The notes: generated by a model from the sequence alone, not told the origin. A stretch of 64,000 bases of DNA from Halomonas sp. NO4 (GCF_010994375.1 NZ_WHMA01000003.1:225893-289892), one strand, 5' to 3'. Shown: positions 12,391 through 25,814, numbered from the stretch's first letter. Numbers and translations are program-made.

Positions 12391-12458
12391 CGCCGCTGGC
12401 CCGTCCGCAAGGGCGGGCCCGGAACATCGTCTGAGGGCCACGAACGGAGTAGATCGCT

Positions 12459-14791
<2,333 letters not shown>

Positions 14792-14815
14792 TCCCGTCCA
14801 TCAGGGGGATTCGCT

Positions 14816-15244
14816 ATGGCGAACAGCTTCAAGTGCGAAATCGTCAGCGTTGAAGCGTCGATCTACTCGGGCGAGATCGAGCAGCTCGTCGCGTCCGGCG
14901 TGATGGGCGATCTCGGCATCCTGCCCGGGCACGCACCGCTGCTCACCGAGCTGCACCCGGGGCCGATCCGCGTCATCCACGATGGCGGTCAGGAGGAGAA
15001 CTACTACATCTCCGGCGGCTTTCTGGAAGTACAGCCCGACGTGGTGACCGTGCTCGCCGACTCCGCGGCCCGTGCCAAGGATCTCGACGAGGCGTCGGCC
15101 GAGGAGGCGCGGCAGCATGCGCTGAAGGCGTTCACCGACAAGTCGGGCGAGCTCGACTACAGCCGTGCCGCGTCGGAACTCGCCGAGGCGGTGGCCCAGC
15201 TGCGTACCATCCAGCAGCTGCGCAAGAAGGCCGGCAAGGGCTAG
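14816..15244 (+). CDS. atpC: F0F1 ATP synthase subunit epsilon
   Basis: Small F1 subunit that couples rotor to ring and can inhibit ATP hydrolysis. 142 aa: N-terminal beta sandwich with 'GDLGILPGHAPLLTELHPG' and a C-terminal two-helix domain. Last gene of the operon, followed 37 bp later by a strong terminator. Confidence 0.95.
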   Translation: MANSFKCEIVSVEASIYSGEIEQLVASGVMGDLGILPGHAPLLTELHPGPIRVIHDGGQEENYYISGGFLEVQPDVVTVLADSAARAKDLDEASAEEARQHALKAFTDKSGELDYSRAASELAEAVAQLRTIQQLRKKAGKG

Positions 15245-15281
15245 TCGCAACGCCGCTAGGCGCGTGGCAAGGCCGCGTCAA

Positions 15282-15315
15282 CGCCCCCCGAACAGTGTTC
15301 GGGGGGCGTTTTCTT
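15282..15315 (+). terminator. Terminator of the ATP synthase operon
   Basis: CGCCCCCCGAAC (15282-15293), loop AGT, perfect complement GTTCGGGGGGCG (15297-15308), then TTTTCTT. Very stable 12-bp GC-rich stem. Confidence 0.93.
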
Positions 15316-15420
15316 GTCTGCTATGATGGCCCCACCGGCCGGGCACCAGGGGCCCCGGCCTTTGCCATTCGACGCCGCCCGAGGCGACGCATCGGCCGCG
15401 GTGGCGGCAGGAGGAGGCCC

Positions 15421-16794
15421 ATGTCATTGAACGAATCGCTTCAGGAACACAAGGAGACACTGCTCTCCGCCCTGGAGCAGGCGCGTCACGAGACGCTCGA
15501 CGAGCAGCTGCCCGAGCTGCGTGCCGCGGACCTCGCCGAAATCCTCGAGGAGTTGCTCGAGGAAGAGGAGGGGCTGGCCTCTGTTCTTGCCCTGTTCGAT
15601 TGTTTGCCCATCGAGCGGCGAGCCAACGTGCTCGGCTACCTGCCGGGCGATGAACAGCTGGTCGTCGCCGAGGCGATGTCCGACGAGACGCTGCTCAAGG
15701 TGCTCGAGGAGATGGGCTCGGACGAGCGCGCCGACCTCTTCAACCTCCTCGACGAGGATCGCCGCGAGGGCCTGCTGCGGCGCATGGCGCGCCAGGAGCG
15801 CGAGGACCTCAAGCGCCTGGCCAGCTACGAGGAGGGCACCGCCGGGGCCATCATGACCTCAGACTACGTGGCCATTCCCAGCGGCATGACGGTCTCCCAG
15901 GCGATGATGCGGGTGCGTCAGACCGCCCCCGATGCCGAGACGGTCTATCAGCTCTACATCGTCGATGGCGACGGGCGACTGGCGGGGACGCTGTCGCTGC
16001 GCCAGCTGATGGTGGCCCGCCCGGGCGCCCAGGTCGACGACCTGATGATCAAGGATGTGATCAGCATTCCCGTGGACGAGGAGCAGGAGGAGGTCGCCCG
16101 CGCCGTGGCCCGCTACGACCTGCTGGCGGTGCCGGTGATCGACGCCGACGAGCGCCTGGTGGGCATCGTCACCCACGATGACGCCATGGACGTGGTCGAG
16201 TCCGAGGCCACCGAGGACTTCCACAAGGGGATGTCCATCGGCGCCCTGGAGGACGGGGTGAGCCGGGTGCCGCTGTGGAGCCTCTATCGCAAGCGGGTGA
16301 CCTGGCTGGTGCTGCTGGTGTTCGCCAACCTCTTTTCCGGCGCCGGGATCGCCTACTTCGAGGACGTGATCGCCGCCAAGGTGGCGCTGGTGTTCTTCCT
16401 GCCGTTGCTGATCGGCAGCGGCGGCAACGCCGGCGCCCAGGCCGCCACCCTGATGGTGCGCGGCATGGCCACCGGCGACGTGGGCGTCAAGGACTGGGGC
16501 AAGCTGCTGGGGCGGGAACTGCTGGTGGCGGGCTCGCTGGGGCTGACCATGGCCCTGGCGGTGGCGCCCATCGGCGTCATGCGCGGCGGCGAAGCGGTGG
16601 CCATGATCGTTGCCCTGAGCATGGTCACCATCGTGCTATTCGGCAGTCTCCTGGGCATGTGCCTACCCTTCGTGCTCGACCGCGTGGGCTGGGACCCGGC
16701 CACCGCCTCGGCACCGCTGGTGACCACGCTCATCGACGCCACCGGGGTGCTGATCTACTTCTCCATCGCCACCACCATCCTCAGCGCGGCGTAG
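15421..16794 (+). CDS. mgtE: Magnesium transporter MgtE
   Basis: Mg2+ channel-type transporter. 457 aa with the expected order: acidic N domain of helical repeats (residues about 20-130, with 'GDEQLVVAEAMSDETLLKVLEEM'), two CBS domains ('TAGAIMTSDYVAIP', 'VDDLMIKDVISIPVDEEQEEVA'), a plug helix, and five transmembrane segments with 'GSGGNAGAQAATLMVRGMA'. ATG 15421 follows AGGAGGCCC; upstream in-frame codons overlap the atp terminator. It converges with the CDF gene and their 3' ends overlap by 14 bp with no terminator between. Confidence 0.93.
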   Translation: MSLNESLQEHKETLLSALEQARHETLDEQLPELRAADLAEILEELLEEEEGLASVLALFDCLPIERRANVLGYLPGDEQLVVAEAMSDETLLKVLEEMGSDERADLFNLLDEDRREGLLRRMARQEREDLKRLASYEEGTAGAIMTSDYVAIPSGMTVSQAMMRVRQTAPDAETVYQLYIVDGDGRLAGTLSLRQLMVARPGAQVDDLMIKDVISIPVDEEQEEVARAVARYDLLAVPVIDADERLVGIVTHDDAMDVVESEATEDFHKGMSIGALEDGVSRVPLWSLYRKRVTWLVLLVFANLFSGAGIAYFEDVIAAKVALVFFLPLLIGSGGNAGAQAATLMVRGMATGDVGVKDWGKLLGRELLVAGSLGLTMALAVAPIGVMRGGEAVAMIVALSMVTIVLFGSLLGMCLPFVLDRVGWDPATASAPLVTTLIDATGVLIYFSIATTILSAA

Positions 16795-17971
16795 CGGCGC
16801 GGGCGTCGCGCACCACCTGGCACACTTCCACGGCGGCCAGCCACGGCAGATCGCCGGCCCGGTCCAGCAGGGTCGCCGGTGTCGGCAGGCGCTCCCCGGT
16901 CAGGTCGTCGTCCAAAAAGAGCACCACGGTGATGCGTTCGTCCAGGTAGTGCAGCCGGTAGTCGATCAGGTGGGCCCAGGCGTCCAGATCGCCCCAGCGG
17001 TCGGCCAGCAGCCGGTGGACCTCGGGGCGCAGCGGCAGGCCGGGGAAGCGGCTGGGATCGCCCTGGCCCTCGTCGTCCTCGGGGTCGACATGGAAGGTGA
17101 CGTCGTTGAGGGTCGGATAGGCGTTGCGCAGCCGACGGCTCACCTCGTTGCCGATCTCGTGGGCCTCCGACACGCTGATGCGCGGCGCCACCACCAGGTG
17201 CAGGTCGACCATGGCATGGCCGGCGGACTGGCGGGTGCGCAGGTCGTGCACGCTGTCGACCCCCGGCACGCTGCACGCCACCTCGTGCATGCGCTGCTGG
17301 GCATCTTCCGGCAGGGCGGTGTCGACGAGTTCGCGGGCCGACTCCCACAGCAGGTCCCAGCCCACCTTGCCCACCAGCAGGCCCACCACCACGGCAGCGA
17401 CGGCGTCCACCCAGCCGACGCCGAACTGGGCGCCCAGCAGGGCGACGAGGACCACGGCGGTGGAGAGCACGTCGGAGCGCGAGTGCCAGGCGTTGGCCTC
17501 GAGCAGCCGCGAGCCGACCCGCTTGGCCACCCGCATGGTGTAGCGGAAGATCCACTCCTTGGCGAGCAGCGCCGCGGCGGCCAGGAGTAGCGCCATGAGG
17601 CCGGGGGCGGGCAGGCTCGTGCCCATCAGCAGGCGCTGCAGGCTCGACCAGGCAATGGCGCCGGCCACGAAGATCAGCACGCTGCCCAGCAGCAGGGTGG
17701 CCAGGGTCTCGATGCGGCCGTGGCCGTAGTGGTGGTCGCGGTCGGGATCCTGGCGGCCATAGTGGGTGGCCGCCAGGACGAAACCGTCGGTGACCAGGTC
17801 GGAGAAGGAGTGGATGCCGTCGGCGATCAATGCCGCCGAGCCCACCAGCATGCCGACGATGACCTTGGCCAGCCCCAGCGCACCGTCGATCCAGGCGCCG
17901 ATCAGGGTGACGCGCTTGGCATCGCGGAGCTGGTCGCGCTTGTCGTTCTGGGCGTGATCGCTCGCACTCAT
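16781..17971 (-). CDS. Cation-diffusion-facilitator family transporter (probable Zn/Fe efflux) with extended C-terminus
   Basis: Proton-coupled efflux of divalent metals across the inner membrane. 396 aa, longer than the ~300 of FieF/YiiP. HxxxD metal-site motifs occur in both TM2 (ADGIHSFSDLVTD) and TM5 (NAWHSRSDVLST), an HD-HD arrangement typical of zinc transport. 'GHGRIETLATLL' is the family loop. The CDF cytoplasmic dimer domain ends near residue 295; about 95 extra residues follow (DDEGQGDPSRFPGLPLR onward) that I do not recognise. ATG 17971 starts MSASDHAQ; earlier in-frame codons give unrelated sequence. Confidence 0.88.
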   Translation of the reverse strand: MSASDHAQNDKRDQLRDAKRVTLIGAWIDGALGLAKVIVGMLVGSAALIADGIHSFSDLVTDGFVLAATHYGRQDPDRDHHYGHGRIETLATLLLGSVLIFVAGAIAWSSLQRLLMGTSLPAPGLMALLLAAAALLAKEWIFRYTMRVAKRVGSRLLEANAWHSRSDVLSTAVVLVALLGAQFGVGWVDAVAAVVVGLLVGKVGWDLLWESARELVDTALPEDAQQRMHEVACSVPGVDSVHDLRTRQSAGHAMVDLHLVVAPRISVSEAHEIGNEVSRRLRNAYPTLNDVTFHVDPEDDEGQGDPSRFPGLPLRPEVHRLLADRWGDLDAWAHLIDYRLHYLDERITVVLFLDDDLTGERLPTPATLLDRAGDLPWLAAVEVCQVVRDARAATPR

Positions 17972-18178
17972 GGTCGCTACCGATGAAGGCTGGCCCCGGC
18001 AGGGGGAATGTGGACCCAATCGGTCGGAATTCTCGCATTCCCGTCGGCCGAATTGAAGGCCGGGAGCTGCCTGCGTGGCGTGGCAGGGCGGACAGCTCCG
18101 CGCCGGACGTGTATCCTCTGCGCGTCGCGCCGGTCGCCGCTGCGTCGGCGACGACCCTCATCGTCACGGGATTGCCAC

Positions 18179-18979
18179 ATGGATTGGCTGCAAGTCGTCA
18201 TTCTCGCTGTCTTTCAGGGGCTGACCGAGTTCCTGCCGGTCTCCAGCTCCGCTCATCTCATCCTGGTGCCGAAGTTCACCGACTGGGGCGATCAGGGGCT
18301 GGCCTTCGACGTGGCCCTGCACCTGGGCAGCCTGGCGGCCGTCGTCGCCTACTTTCGCCAGGAACTGCGGAGCATGGCCACGGCCTGGCTGGCGTCGCTT
18401 GGCGGCGCGCGCGGCAACGCCGATGCCCGCCTGGGCTGGTGGGTGCTGCTCGCCACCGTGCCGGTGTGCGTCTTCGGGCTGCTCTTTCGCGACGTGATCG
18501 CGCTCGGCATGCGTTCGCCGCTGCTGCTCGTCGCCTCGCTGATCGGTTTCGGGCTGCTCCTCGGCTACGCGGACTGGGGGCACCGCGGCCGGCGCAGCGA
18601 GTACCAGCTCACCCTGAGGGATGCGCTGGTCATCGGCTTTGCCCAGGCATTGGCGCTGATACCCGGCACCTCGCGCTCCGGCATCACCATCACCGCGGCA
18701 CTGCTGCTCGGGTTGAGCCGCGAGGCGTCGGCGCGCTTCTCCTTCCTGCTGTCGATTCCGGTGATTCTCCTGGCCGGCGGACTGGAGGCGCTGGGCCTGT
18801 TTCGCCAGCCCCAGGCCATCGACTGGACGGCGCTGGGCGTCGGCACGCTGCTCTCCGGGGTGAGCGCCTACCTGTGCATCCACTACTTCTTGGCCTTCAT
18901 CCGCCGTATCGGCATGCAGCCTTTCGTCATCTACCGTCTGGTGCTGGGCGCCTGGCTGCTGTGGGTCTTCTGGCCATGA
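18179..18979 (+). CDS. uppP: Undecaprenyl-diphosphatase UppP (BacA)
   Basis: Integral membrane enzyme that recycles the peptidoglycan lipid carrier by removing phosphate from undecaprenyl diphosphate; overexpression gives bacitracin resistance in other species. 266 aa, about eight membrane segments. Catalytic motifs are 'GLTEFLPVSSSAHL' near the N-terminus and 'PGTSRSGITI' (Arg essential). ATG 18179 gives the canonical MDWLQVVILAVFQGLTEF. A divergent CDF gene lies to the left; apbE follows 20 bp later. Confidence 0.93.
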   Translation: MDWLQVVILAVFQGLTEFLPVSSSAHLILVPKFTDWGDQGLAFDVALHLGSLAAVVAYFRQELRSMATAWLASLGGARGNADARLGWWVLLATVPVCVFGLLFRDVIALGMRSPLLLVASLIGFGLLLGYADWGHRGRRSEYQLTLRDALVIGFAQALALIPGTSRSGITITAALLLGLSREASARFSFLLSIPVILLAGGLEALGLFRQPQAIDWTALGVGTLLSGVSAYLCIHYFLAFIRRIGMQPFVIYRLVLGAWLLWVFWP

Positions 18980-18999
18980 GACTGCCGCAAGGAGGTCGC

Positions 19000-20070
19000 A
19001 TGAGAATGCTGCTACGCTTCCGGTTCTGGCCGCTGGTCCTGCTGGTGCTGCTCGCCGGCTGTTCGGAGAGCGACCGGCCCGTGGAGCCGCCGGTGCGCCT
19101 GGAAGGCGCCATCTTCGGCACCTTCTACCAGGTGACCCTCGCCGAGTCGCTCACGGTGGGGAAGGTACAGGCGCTGGAGGAGGGCATCCTGGCCGAGTTG
19201 GAGGCGGTCGATGCCAACATGTCCACCTACCGCGACAACTCCGAGCTCTCCGCCTTCAACGCCGCGCCGGTGGGCGAGTGGCAGTCGCTTTCGCCGGAGT
19301 TGATCGAGGTGCTGGCGATCAGCGAGGGGGTGGCCGAGGCGAGCGGCGGCGCCTTCGACGTCACCATCGGCGGGCTGGTCAACCTGTGGAGCTTCGGCCC
19401 CGAGGCGCGGCCCCGCGAGGTGCCGGACGAGGCGACCCTGCGCGAGCGCCTCGCCGAGATCGGTCCCGACAGCCTCGAGGTCGATGCCGAGCGGCAGCGG
19501 GCGCGGCGCACCCGCGATGTCTTCGTGGATCTCTCCGCAGTGGCCAAGGGCTACGCTACCGACCGGGTGGCGGACTACCTGGCCGACGAGGGCCTCGAGC
19601 ACTACCTGGTCAACCTGGGCGGCGACCTGAAGGTGGCCGGATGGCGCGACGGCGACAGCGAACCCTGGCGGATCGGCATCGAGGCGCCCCTCGACGACCG
19701 CCAGGAGGCCACCCATATTCTGCCCCTGCACGACATCTCGGTGGCCACCTCCGGCGATTACCGCAACTTTTTTGAGGCGGACGGGCAGCGCTACTCCCAC
19801 ACCCTCGACCCGCGCACGGGCCGTCCCATCACCCATGGCCTGGCATCGGTCACCGTGGCGCACCCCTCCAACGCCTGGGCCGACGCCTGGGCCACGGCGC
19901 TGACGGTGCTCGGCGAGGAGGAGGGCATGGCACTGGCGCGCCGCGAGGCGCTGGCGGTGCTGATGCTGGTGCGGCGCGACGACCGTTGGGAAAGCTGGGT
20001 GAGCCCCGCCTTCGTCGACACCTTCGGTGCGGCGCGGGTCGAAGCGCTGGGGCTGGAGGTGCGGCGCTGA
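19000..20070 (+). CDS. apbE: FAD:protein FMN transferase ApbE (lipoprotein)
   Basis: Periplasmic Mg-dependent enzyme that attaches FMN to threonines of Nqr/Rnf and related flavoproteins. 356 aa. Lipoprotein signal with lipobox LLAGC (Cys21). 'GTFYQVTL', 'EAVDANMSTYRDNSELSAFN', 'VDLSAVAKGYATDRVADYL', 'LVNLGGDLKVAG' and 'SHTLDPRTGRPITHGLASVTV' are the ApbE motifs in order. ATG 19000 was chosen for the perfect AGGAGG 6 nt upstream; an ATG overlapping the uppP stop is possible. No Nqr or Rnf genes are in the window, so its targets are elsewhere. Confidence 0.92.
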   Translation: MRMLLRFRFWPLVLLVLLAGCSESDRPVEPPVRLEGAIFGTFYQVTLAESLTVGKVQALEEGILAELEAVDANMSTYRDNSELSAFNAAPVGEWQSLSPELIEVLAISEGVAEASGGAFDVTIGGLVNLWSFGPEARPREVPDEATLRERLAEIGPDSLEVDAERQRARRTRDVFVDLSAVAKGYATDRVADYLADEGLEHYLVNLGGDLKVAGWRDGDSEPWRIGIEAPLDDRQEATHILPLHDISVATSGDYRNFFEADGQRYSHTLDPRTGRPITHGLASVTVAHPSNAWADAWATALTVLGEEEGMALARREALAVLMLVRRDDRWESWVSPAFVDTFGAARVEALGLEVRR

Positions 20071-20132
20071 TGGCCGGGTGTACACTGGCAAAGGATGGAA
20101 CCGACCAATGAACGAATCGACGAGGAGTCCCG

Positions 20133-21500
20133 ATGAGCCTTGACGTGGTGATTCTGGCGGCCGGACAGGGCACGCGGATGCGCTCGAGCCGGCCCAAGGT
20201 GCTGCATCGCCTGGCCGGCAAGCCGATGGTGCGCCATGTGCTCGACACGGCAAGTGAACTGGCGGCGGACCGCCTGCACGTGGTGGTCGGCCACGGCGCC
20301 GAGGCGGTGCGCGAGGCGCTGGCCGACTACCCGGTGCACTTTGCCCGCCAGGCCGAGCAGAAGGGCACCGGCCACGCCGTGGCCCAGACCCTCGAGGCGC
20401 TGGGCCAGGGCAAGGTGCTGGTACTCTACGGCGACGTGCCGCTGATCCGCCGCGACACCCTGGCGGCGCTGCTCGCCGAAGTCAGCGAGTCGCGCCTGGC
20501 ACTGCTTACCGTCACCCTCGAGGACCCCAGCGGCTATGGCCGGGTGCTGCGCAATGCCGCCGGCGAGGCGGTGGCCATCGTCGAGCACAAGGATGCCAGC
20601 GAGCGCGAACGGGCGGTGCGCGAGTGCAACACCGGGATCATGGCGATGACCGCCGACCAGCTGCGCCGCTGGCTGCCCCGGCTTTCCGCCGACAACGCCC
20701 AGGGCGAATACTACCTGACCGATATCATCGCCATGGCGGCCGCCGAGGGGGTCAGCATCGCGACTGCCCAGCCCGGGGAAGCGCTGGAGGTGGAGGGCGT
20801 CAACGACCGGCTGCAGATGGCGCGCCTCGAGCGTGCCCACCAGGCCCGTCTCGCCGAGCGACTGATGCGCGAGGGTACGGCACTGGCCGATCCCGCGCGC
20901 CTCGACGTGCGGGGTGCGCTGCGCTGCGGCCACGACGTGGAGATCGACGTGGGCTGCGTCTTCGAGGGCGAGGTGGAGCTCGGCGAGGGCGTGCGCGTCG
21001 GCCCCCACTGCGTGATCCGCGACAGCTACATCGGGGCCGAGACGGTGATCGAGCCCCACAGTGTCATCGAGGGCGCGGTGATCGCCGGACGCGGCCGCAT
21101 CGGCCCCTTCGCCCGGTTGCGGCCGGGGTCGCGCCTGGCGGTGGGCGCCAAGGTGGGCAACTTCGTCGAGACCAAAAACGTCGAGGTGGGCGAGGGCAGC
21201 AAGATCAACCACCTGAGCTACGTGGGCGATGCCCGCCTGGGGCGCGGCGTGAACGTGGGCGCGGGCACCATCACCTGCAACTACGACGGCGCCAACAAGC
21301 ACCGCACCGAGATCGGCGACGACGCCTTCATCGGCTCCAACACCGCCTTGGTGGCGCCGGTGAGTGTCGGCCGCGGCGCCACCGTGGGCGCCGGGTCGAC
21401 GATCAGCAAGGACGTGGCGGACCATGCTCTGGCCGTGTCGCGGGCCCGCCAGGTGAGCAAGGCCGACTGGCCGCGGCCCAGCAAAGCCAACCAGGATTAA
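20133..21500 (+). CDS. glmU: Bifunctional GlcNAc-1-P uridyltransferase / GlcN-1-P acetyltransferase GlmU
   Basis: Makes UDP-GlcNAc for peptidoglycan and LPS in two steps. 455 aa. N-terminal pyrophosphorylase domain with 'LAAGQGTRMRSSRPKVLH' (Arg/Lys contact UTP); C-terminal left-handed beta-helix of hexapeptide repeats ('VGEGSKINHLSYVGDA', 'GVNVGAGTITCNYDG') for acetyl-CoA. A GAGGAG site precedes ATG 20133. glmS follows 12 bp later, the usual pair. Confidence 0.95.
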   Translation: MSLDVVILAAGQGTRMRSSRPKVLHRLAGKPMVRHVLDTASELAADRLHVVVGHGAEAVREALADYPVHFARQAEQKGTGHAVAQTLEALGQGKVLVLYGDVPLIRRDTLAALLAEVSESRLALLTVTLEDPSGYGRVLRNAAGEAVAIVEHKDASERERAVRECNTGIMAMTADQLRRWLPRLSADNAQGEYYLTDIIAMAAAEGVSIATAQPGEALEVEGVNDRLQMARLERAHQARLAERLMREGTALADPARLDVRGALRCGHDVEIDVGCVFEGEVELGEGVRVGPHCVIRDSYIGAETVIEPHSVIEGAVIAGRGRIGPFARLRPGSRLAVGAKVGNFVETKNVEVGEGSKINHLSYVGDARLGRGVNVGAGTITCNYDGANKHRTEIGDDAFIGSNTALVAPVSVGRGATVGAGSTISKDVADHALAVSRARQVSKADWPRPSKANQD

Positions 21501-21512
21501 AAGGAGAGCACC

Positions 21513-23348
<1,836 letters not shown>

Positions 23349-23452
23349 CATCGCTGCCATTTTCCCACAAGGGGATGGCTGAGGCGGCCACCAACCGATT
23401 GTTGATAACATGGAGTGCCAACCGGGTAATGCTTGAGGCTCGTTCGCGCTAG

Positions 23453-23781
23453 GCGACATGGCCCGGGGAGACGCCTCCCCGGCGCCAGGCCCAGCGCGCG
23501 ACCCCGAAACGCCCATTACACGGGCTTTCCACGGGCAGCGAGACTCTGGTGCGCTGCATCGGCCACGACGATAAGGCCCTCAACCAGCACGACGTTCCCC
23601 TCTGGATCGAGCGTCTCGCCCTGTGGATAAAACTGGGGAAAACCCCTTTCCTCTTTGTGCATACTCCCGACATTCACCAGGCCCCACAGCTTGCTCGGTC
23701 GCTGCATGCCCGCCGTGCCGAGCGCTGGCGCTGCCGGCGCTGGCCGACTTCGCCGGCGAACGTCAGACCTCGTTCTTCTAG
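23453..23781 (+). pseudogene. Decayed C-terminal remnant of a DUF72 (YecE-type) protein
   Basis: Frame 2 reads from an in-frame TAG at 23450, through PKRPLHGLSTGSETLVRCIG, HDDKALNQHDVPLWIERLA and 'GKTPFLFVHTPDIHQAPQLARSLHARR'. This is the typical DUF72 C-terminal domain (V-R-F-I-G-H ... F-x-H-T-P-D). Near 23725 the homology moves to frame 1, which ends LPALADFAGERQTSFF and TAG at 23779-23781, matching the usual 'P-G-E-x-Q-x-S-L-F' end of the family. So there is at least one nonsense codon, one frameshift, and no N-terminal two thirds. DUF72 function is unknown. It lies in the ~600 bp between glmS and the transporter gene. Confidence 0.7.
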
Positions 23782-23949
23782 CGCTTTCCTGTGACGCCTC
23801 CCCCATTGGTGCAAGGCTGCCCACCGTGGCTGGCCATCGAGCGTATGATCGGATAGATTTGCCGTCATTCGGGCGATATTCCATCCAATCTTGCTGTAAT
23901 AATCGCCTTGAAGCACATCAACAACCATATTCACAACAATAGGTGATTC

Positions 23950-25296
23950 ATGTCGAAGCTCACCCATGCACAGTGGTCCTCGAAGATGACCTTCGTGCTC
24001 GCCGCCGCCGGCTCGGCGGTCGGCCTGGGCAACATCTGGAAATTTCCCTACATGGTGGGCGAGAGCGGCGGGGCGGCCTTCGTGCTCGTTTACCTGCTGT
24101 GCATCGGCCTGATTGGCCTGCCGATCCTGGTGGCGGAGTGGCTGATCGGCCGGCGCGGGCAGGAGAACCCCATCAATGCCATGGCCGATCTCGCCAAGCG
24201 GGGCGGACATTTCCCCGGCTGGATTCTGGTGGGTATCAGCGGCGTGCTGGGCGCCTTCCTGATCCTCTCCTTCTACAGCGTGATCGGCGGCTGGTCGCTC
24301 TACTACACCCTGGGCTCGGTCAGCGGCAATTTCAGCGGTCAAGATGCCGATGGCATCGGCGCCCTCTTCACCGGCATGCTGGGCAGTCCCGGCCTGCTGC
24401 TGCTGTGGCATACCCTCTTCATGGTGCTGGTGATCGGTATCGTGGCACGCGGCGTGACCAAGGGCCTGGAGGGCGCGGTGCGTACCCTGATGCCGGCCCT
24501 GGTGGTGCTGATGCTCGTGCTGGTGGGTTACGGCATTACCACCGGCCATTTCGGCGAGGCGCTGGCCTTCATGTTCAGCCCCAACTGGAGTGCCGTGAGT
24601 GGCGAGGTGGTGCTGGCGGCCATGGGCCAGGCCTTCTTCACCCTGTCGCTGGGCATGGGCATCATGATGGCCTATGGCTCCTACCTGGGCGAGGACGTCA
24701 ACCTGCTGAGCACGGCGCGCACGGTGATCATTCTGGATACCGCCATTGCCCTGCTCGCCGGCCTGGCGATCTTCCCCATCGTCTTCGCCAACGGCCTGGA
24801 TCTGGCCTCCGGCCCGGGGCTGATCTTCGTTACCCTGCCGCTCGCCTTCGGCAACATGGCCGGGGGTACGATTCTCGGTTTGATGTTCTTCCTGCTGCTC
24901 ACCTTTGCCGCCCTGACCTCGGCGATCTCGCTGCTCGAGCCGGTGGTGGAGTTCATCGAGGAGCGCACGCCGCTGTCGCGGGTGTCAGCCACCCTGGTCT
25001 GCGGCCTGGGGGTCTGGGTCCTGGGCATCCTGGCGCTGCTGTCGTTCAACCTGCTGGGCGACGTCCTGATTCTCGGCTTCAACGTCTTCGATCTGTTGGA
25101 TAACTTCACCAGCAAGATCTTGCTGCCGCTGACCGGCCTGGGCGCCATCCTGTTCGCCGCCTGGTGCCTGGATCGCCAGGGCGTGGCTCAGGAGCTGGGC
25201 CTGTCCGGCGGCACCGAGACCCTGTGGGTCGTGGTGGCGCGCTACGTGGCGCCGCTGGGCGTGATCGCGGTGTTCGTCAACTCGCTGCTGGGGTAA
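23950..25296 (+). CDS. Sodium-dependent transporter, NSS (SNF) family
   Basis: Na+-symporter of amino acids or similar solutes in the inner membrane. 448 aa with about 11 membrane segments, as in bacterial Tyt1-type members. The diagnostic TM1 'AAAGSAVGLGNIWKFPYMVG' holds the Na+ and substrate sites; TM6 has 'FFTLSLGMGIMMAYGSYL'. AGGTGA at 23941-23946 precedes ATG 23950. The CA-rich string AACAATAG overlaps this ribosome site (see findings). The substrate cannot be assigned from sequence. Confidence 0.9.
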   Translation: MSKLTHAQWSSKMTFVLAAAGSAVGLGNIWKFPYMVGESGGAAFVLVYLLCIGLIGLPILVAEWLIGRRGQENPINAMADLAKRGGHFPGWILVGISGVLGAFLILSFYSVIGGWSLYYTLGSVSGNFSGQDADGIGALFTGMLGSPGLLLLWHTLFMVLVIGIVARGVTKGLEGAVRTLMPALVVLMLVLVGYGITTGHFGEALAFMFSPNWSAVSGEVVLAAMGQAFFTLSLGMGIMMAYGSYLGEDVNLLSTARTVIILDTAIALLAGLAIFPIVFANGLDLASGPGLIFVTLPLAFGNMAGGTILGLMFFLLLTFAALTSAISLLEPVVEFIEERTPLSRVSATLVCGLGVWVLGILALLSFNLLGDVLILGFNVFDLLDNFTSKILLPLTGLGAILFAAWCLDRQGVAQELGLSGGTETLWVVVARYVAPLGVIAVFVNSLLG

Positions 25297-25305
25297 AACA
25301 CCCCT

Positions 25306-25329
25306 CCCGCCCCTGCCGTCGGGGGCGGG
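25306..25329 (+). terminator. Terminator-like hairpin after the NSS transporter gene
   Basis: CCCGCCCC (25306-25313), loop of 8 nt, GGGGCGGG (25322-25329). No clear T-tract. It sits between convergent genes and could serve both strands. Confidence 0.55.
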
Positions 25330-25366
25330 TAGCGGCTTTCGCGCCGGTCGCCTGCTGGCGGCCGGT

Positions 25367-25567
25367 TCAGTGTTTCTCGTCGTCGACCAGGTCGGCGATG
25401 TCGCGCTCGAGCTGCTTGAACTCCTGGTGGAGCTCGATGCCGCGCCGGGCCCGCAGGTTGCGCTGGGCGGCGCTGCGCGAACGATGCTGATGTTCCGCCA
25501 CTTCCATGCTCATGTAGATGTCGAGAAGCTGGCTCTTGACGGAGGTAACGCGTTCGACATTGCGCAT
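25367..25567 (-). CDS. Small hypothetical protein, charged and helical
   Basis: 66 aa, not recognised. Starts MRNVERVTSVKSQLLDIYMS; the middle is rich in Arg, Gln and Ala ('QHRSRSAAQRNLRARRG') and the end is acidic (DIADLVDDEKH). No signal peptide or membrane segment. On the minus strand AGGGAGAG lies about 7 nt before the ATG, a good ribosome site, and codon use resembles neighbours, so I think it is real. It converges with the NSS gene and is divergent from hexR. Confidence 0.65.
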   Translation of the reverse strand: MRNVERVTSVKSQLLDIYMSMEVAEHQHRSRSAAQRNLRARRGIELHQEFKQLERDIADLVDDEKH

Positions 25568-25814
25568 GTTCGACTCTCCCTACTGTTCCTTCCTTCTTTG
25601 TTGCTCTTCTCTTGGCGTGGGCCGTCCCGTGCCGGGCATTCGGCATGACACGCTGTTTCTTACTATACCCTACTTGACAGAATGATGACGCTCTGCGCCA
25701 TTCCACGTTCGGTGGTGGAGACTCCCCGACAGGACCCGGGATGGGGCATACTGGGAACCTGTCGGGGTTGCCTGCCTCGGCCCGTCCACTGCCGCTACCA
25801 GCAAGGAGTTTCGC

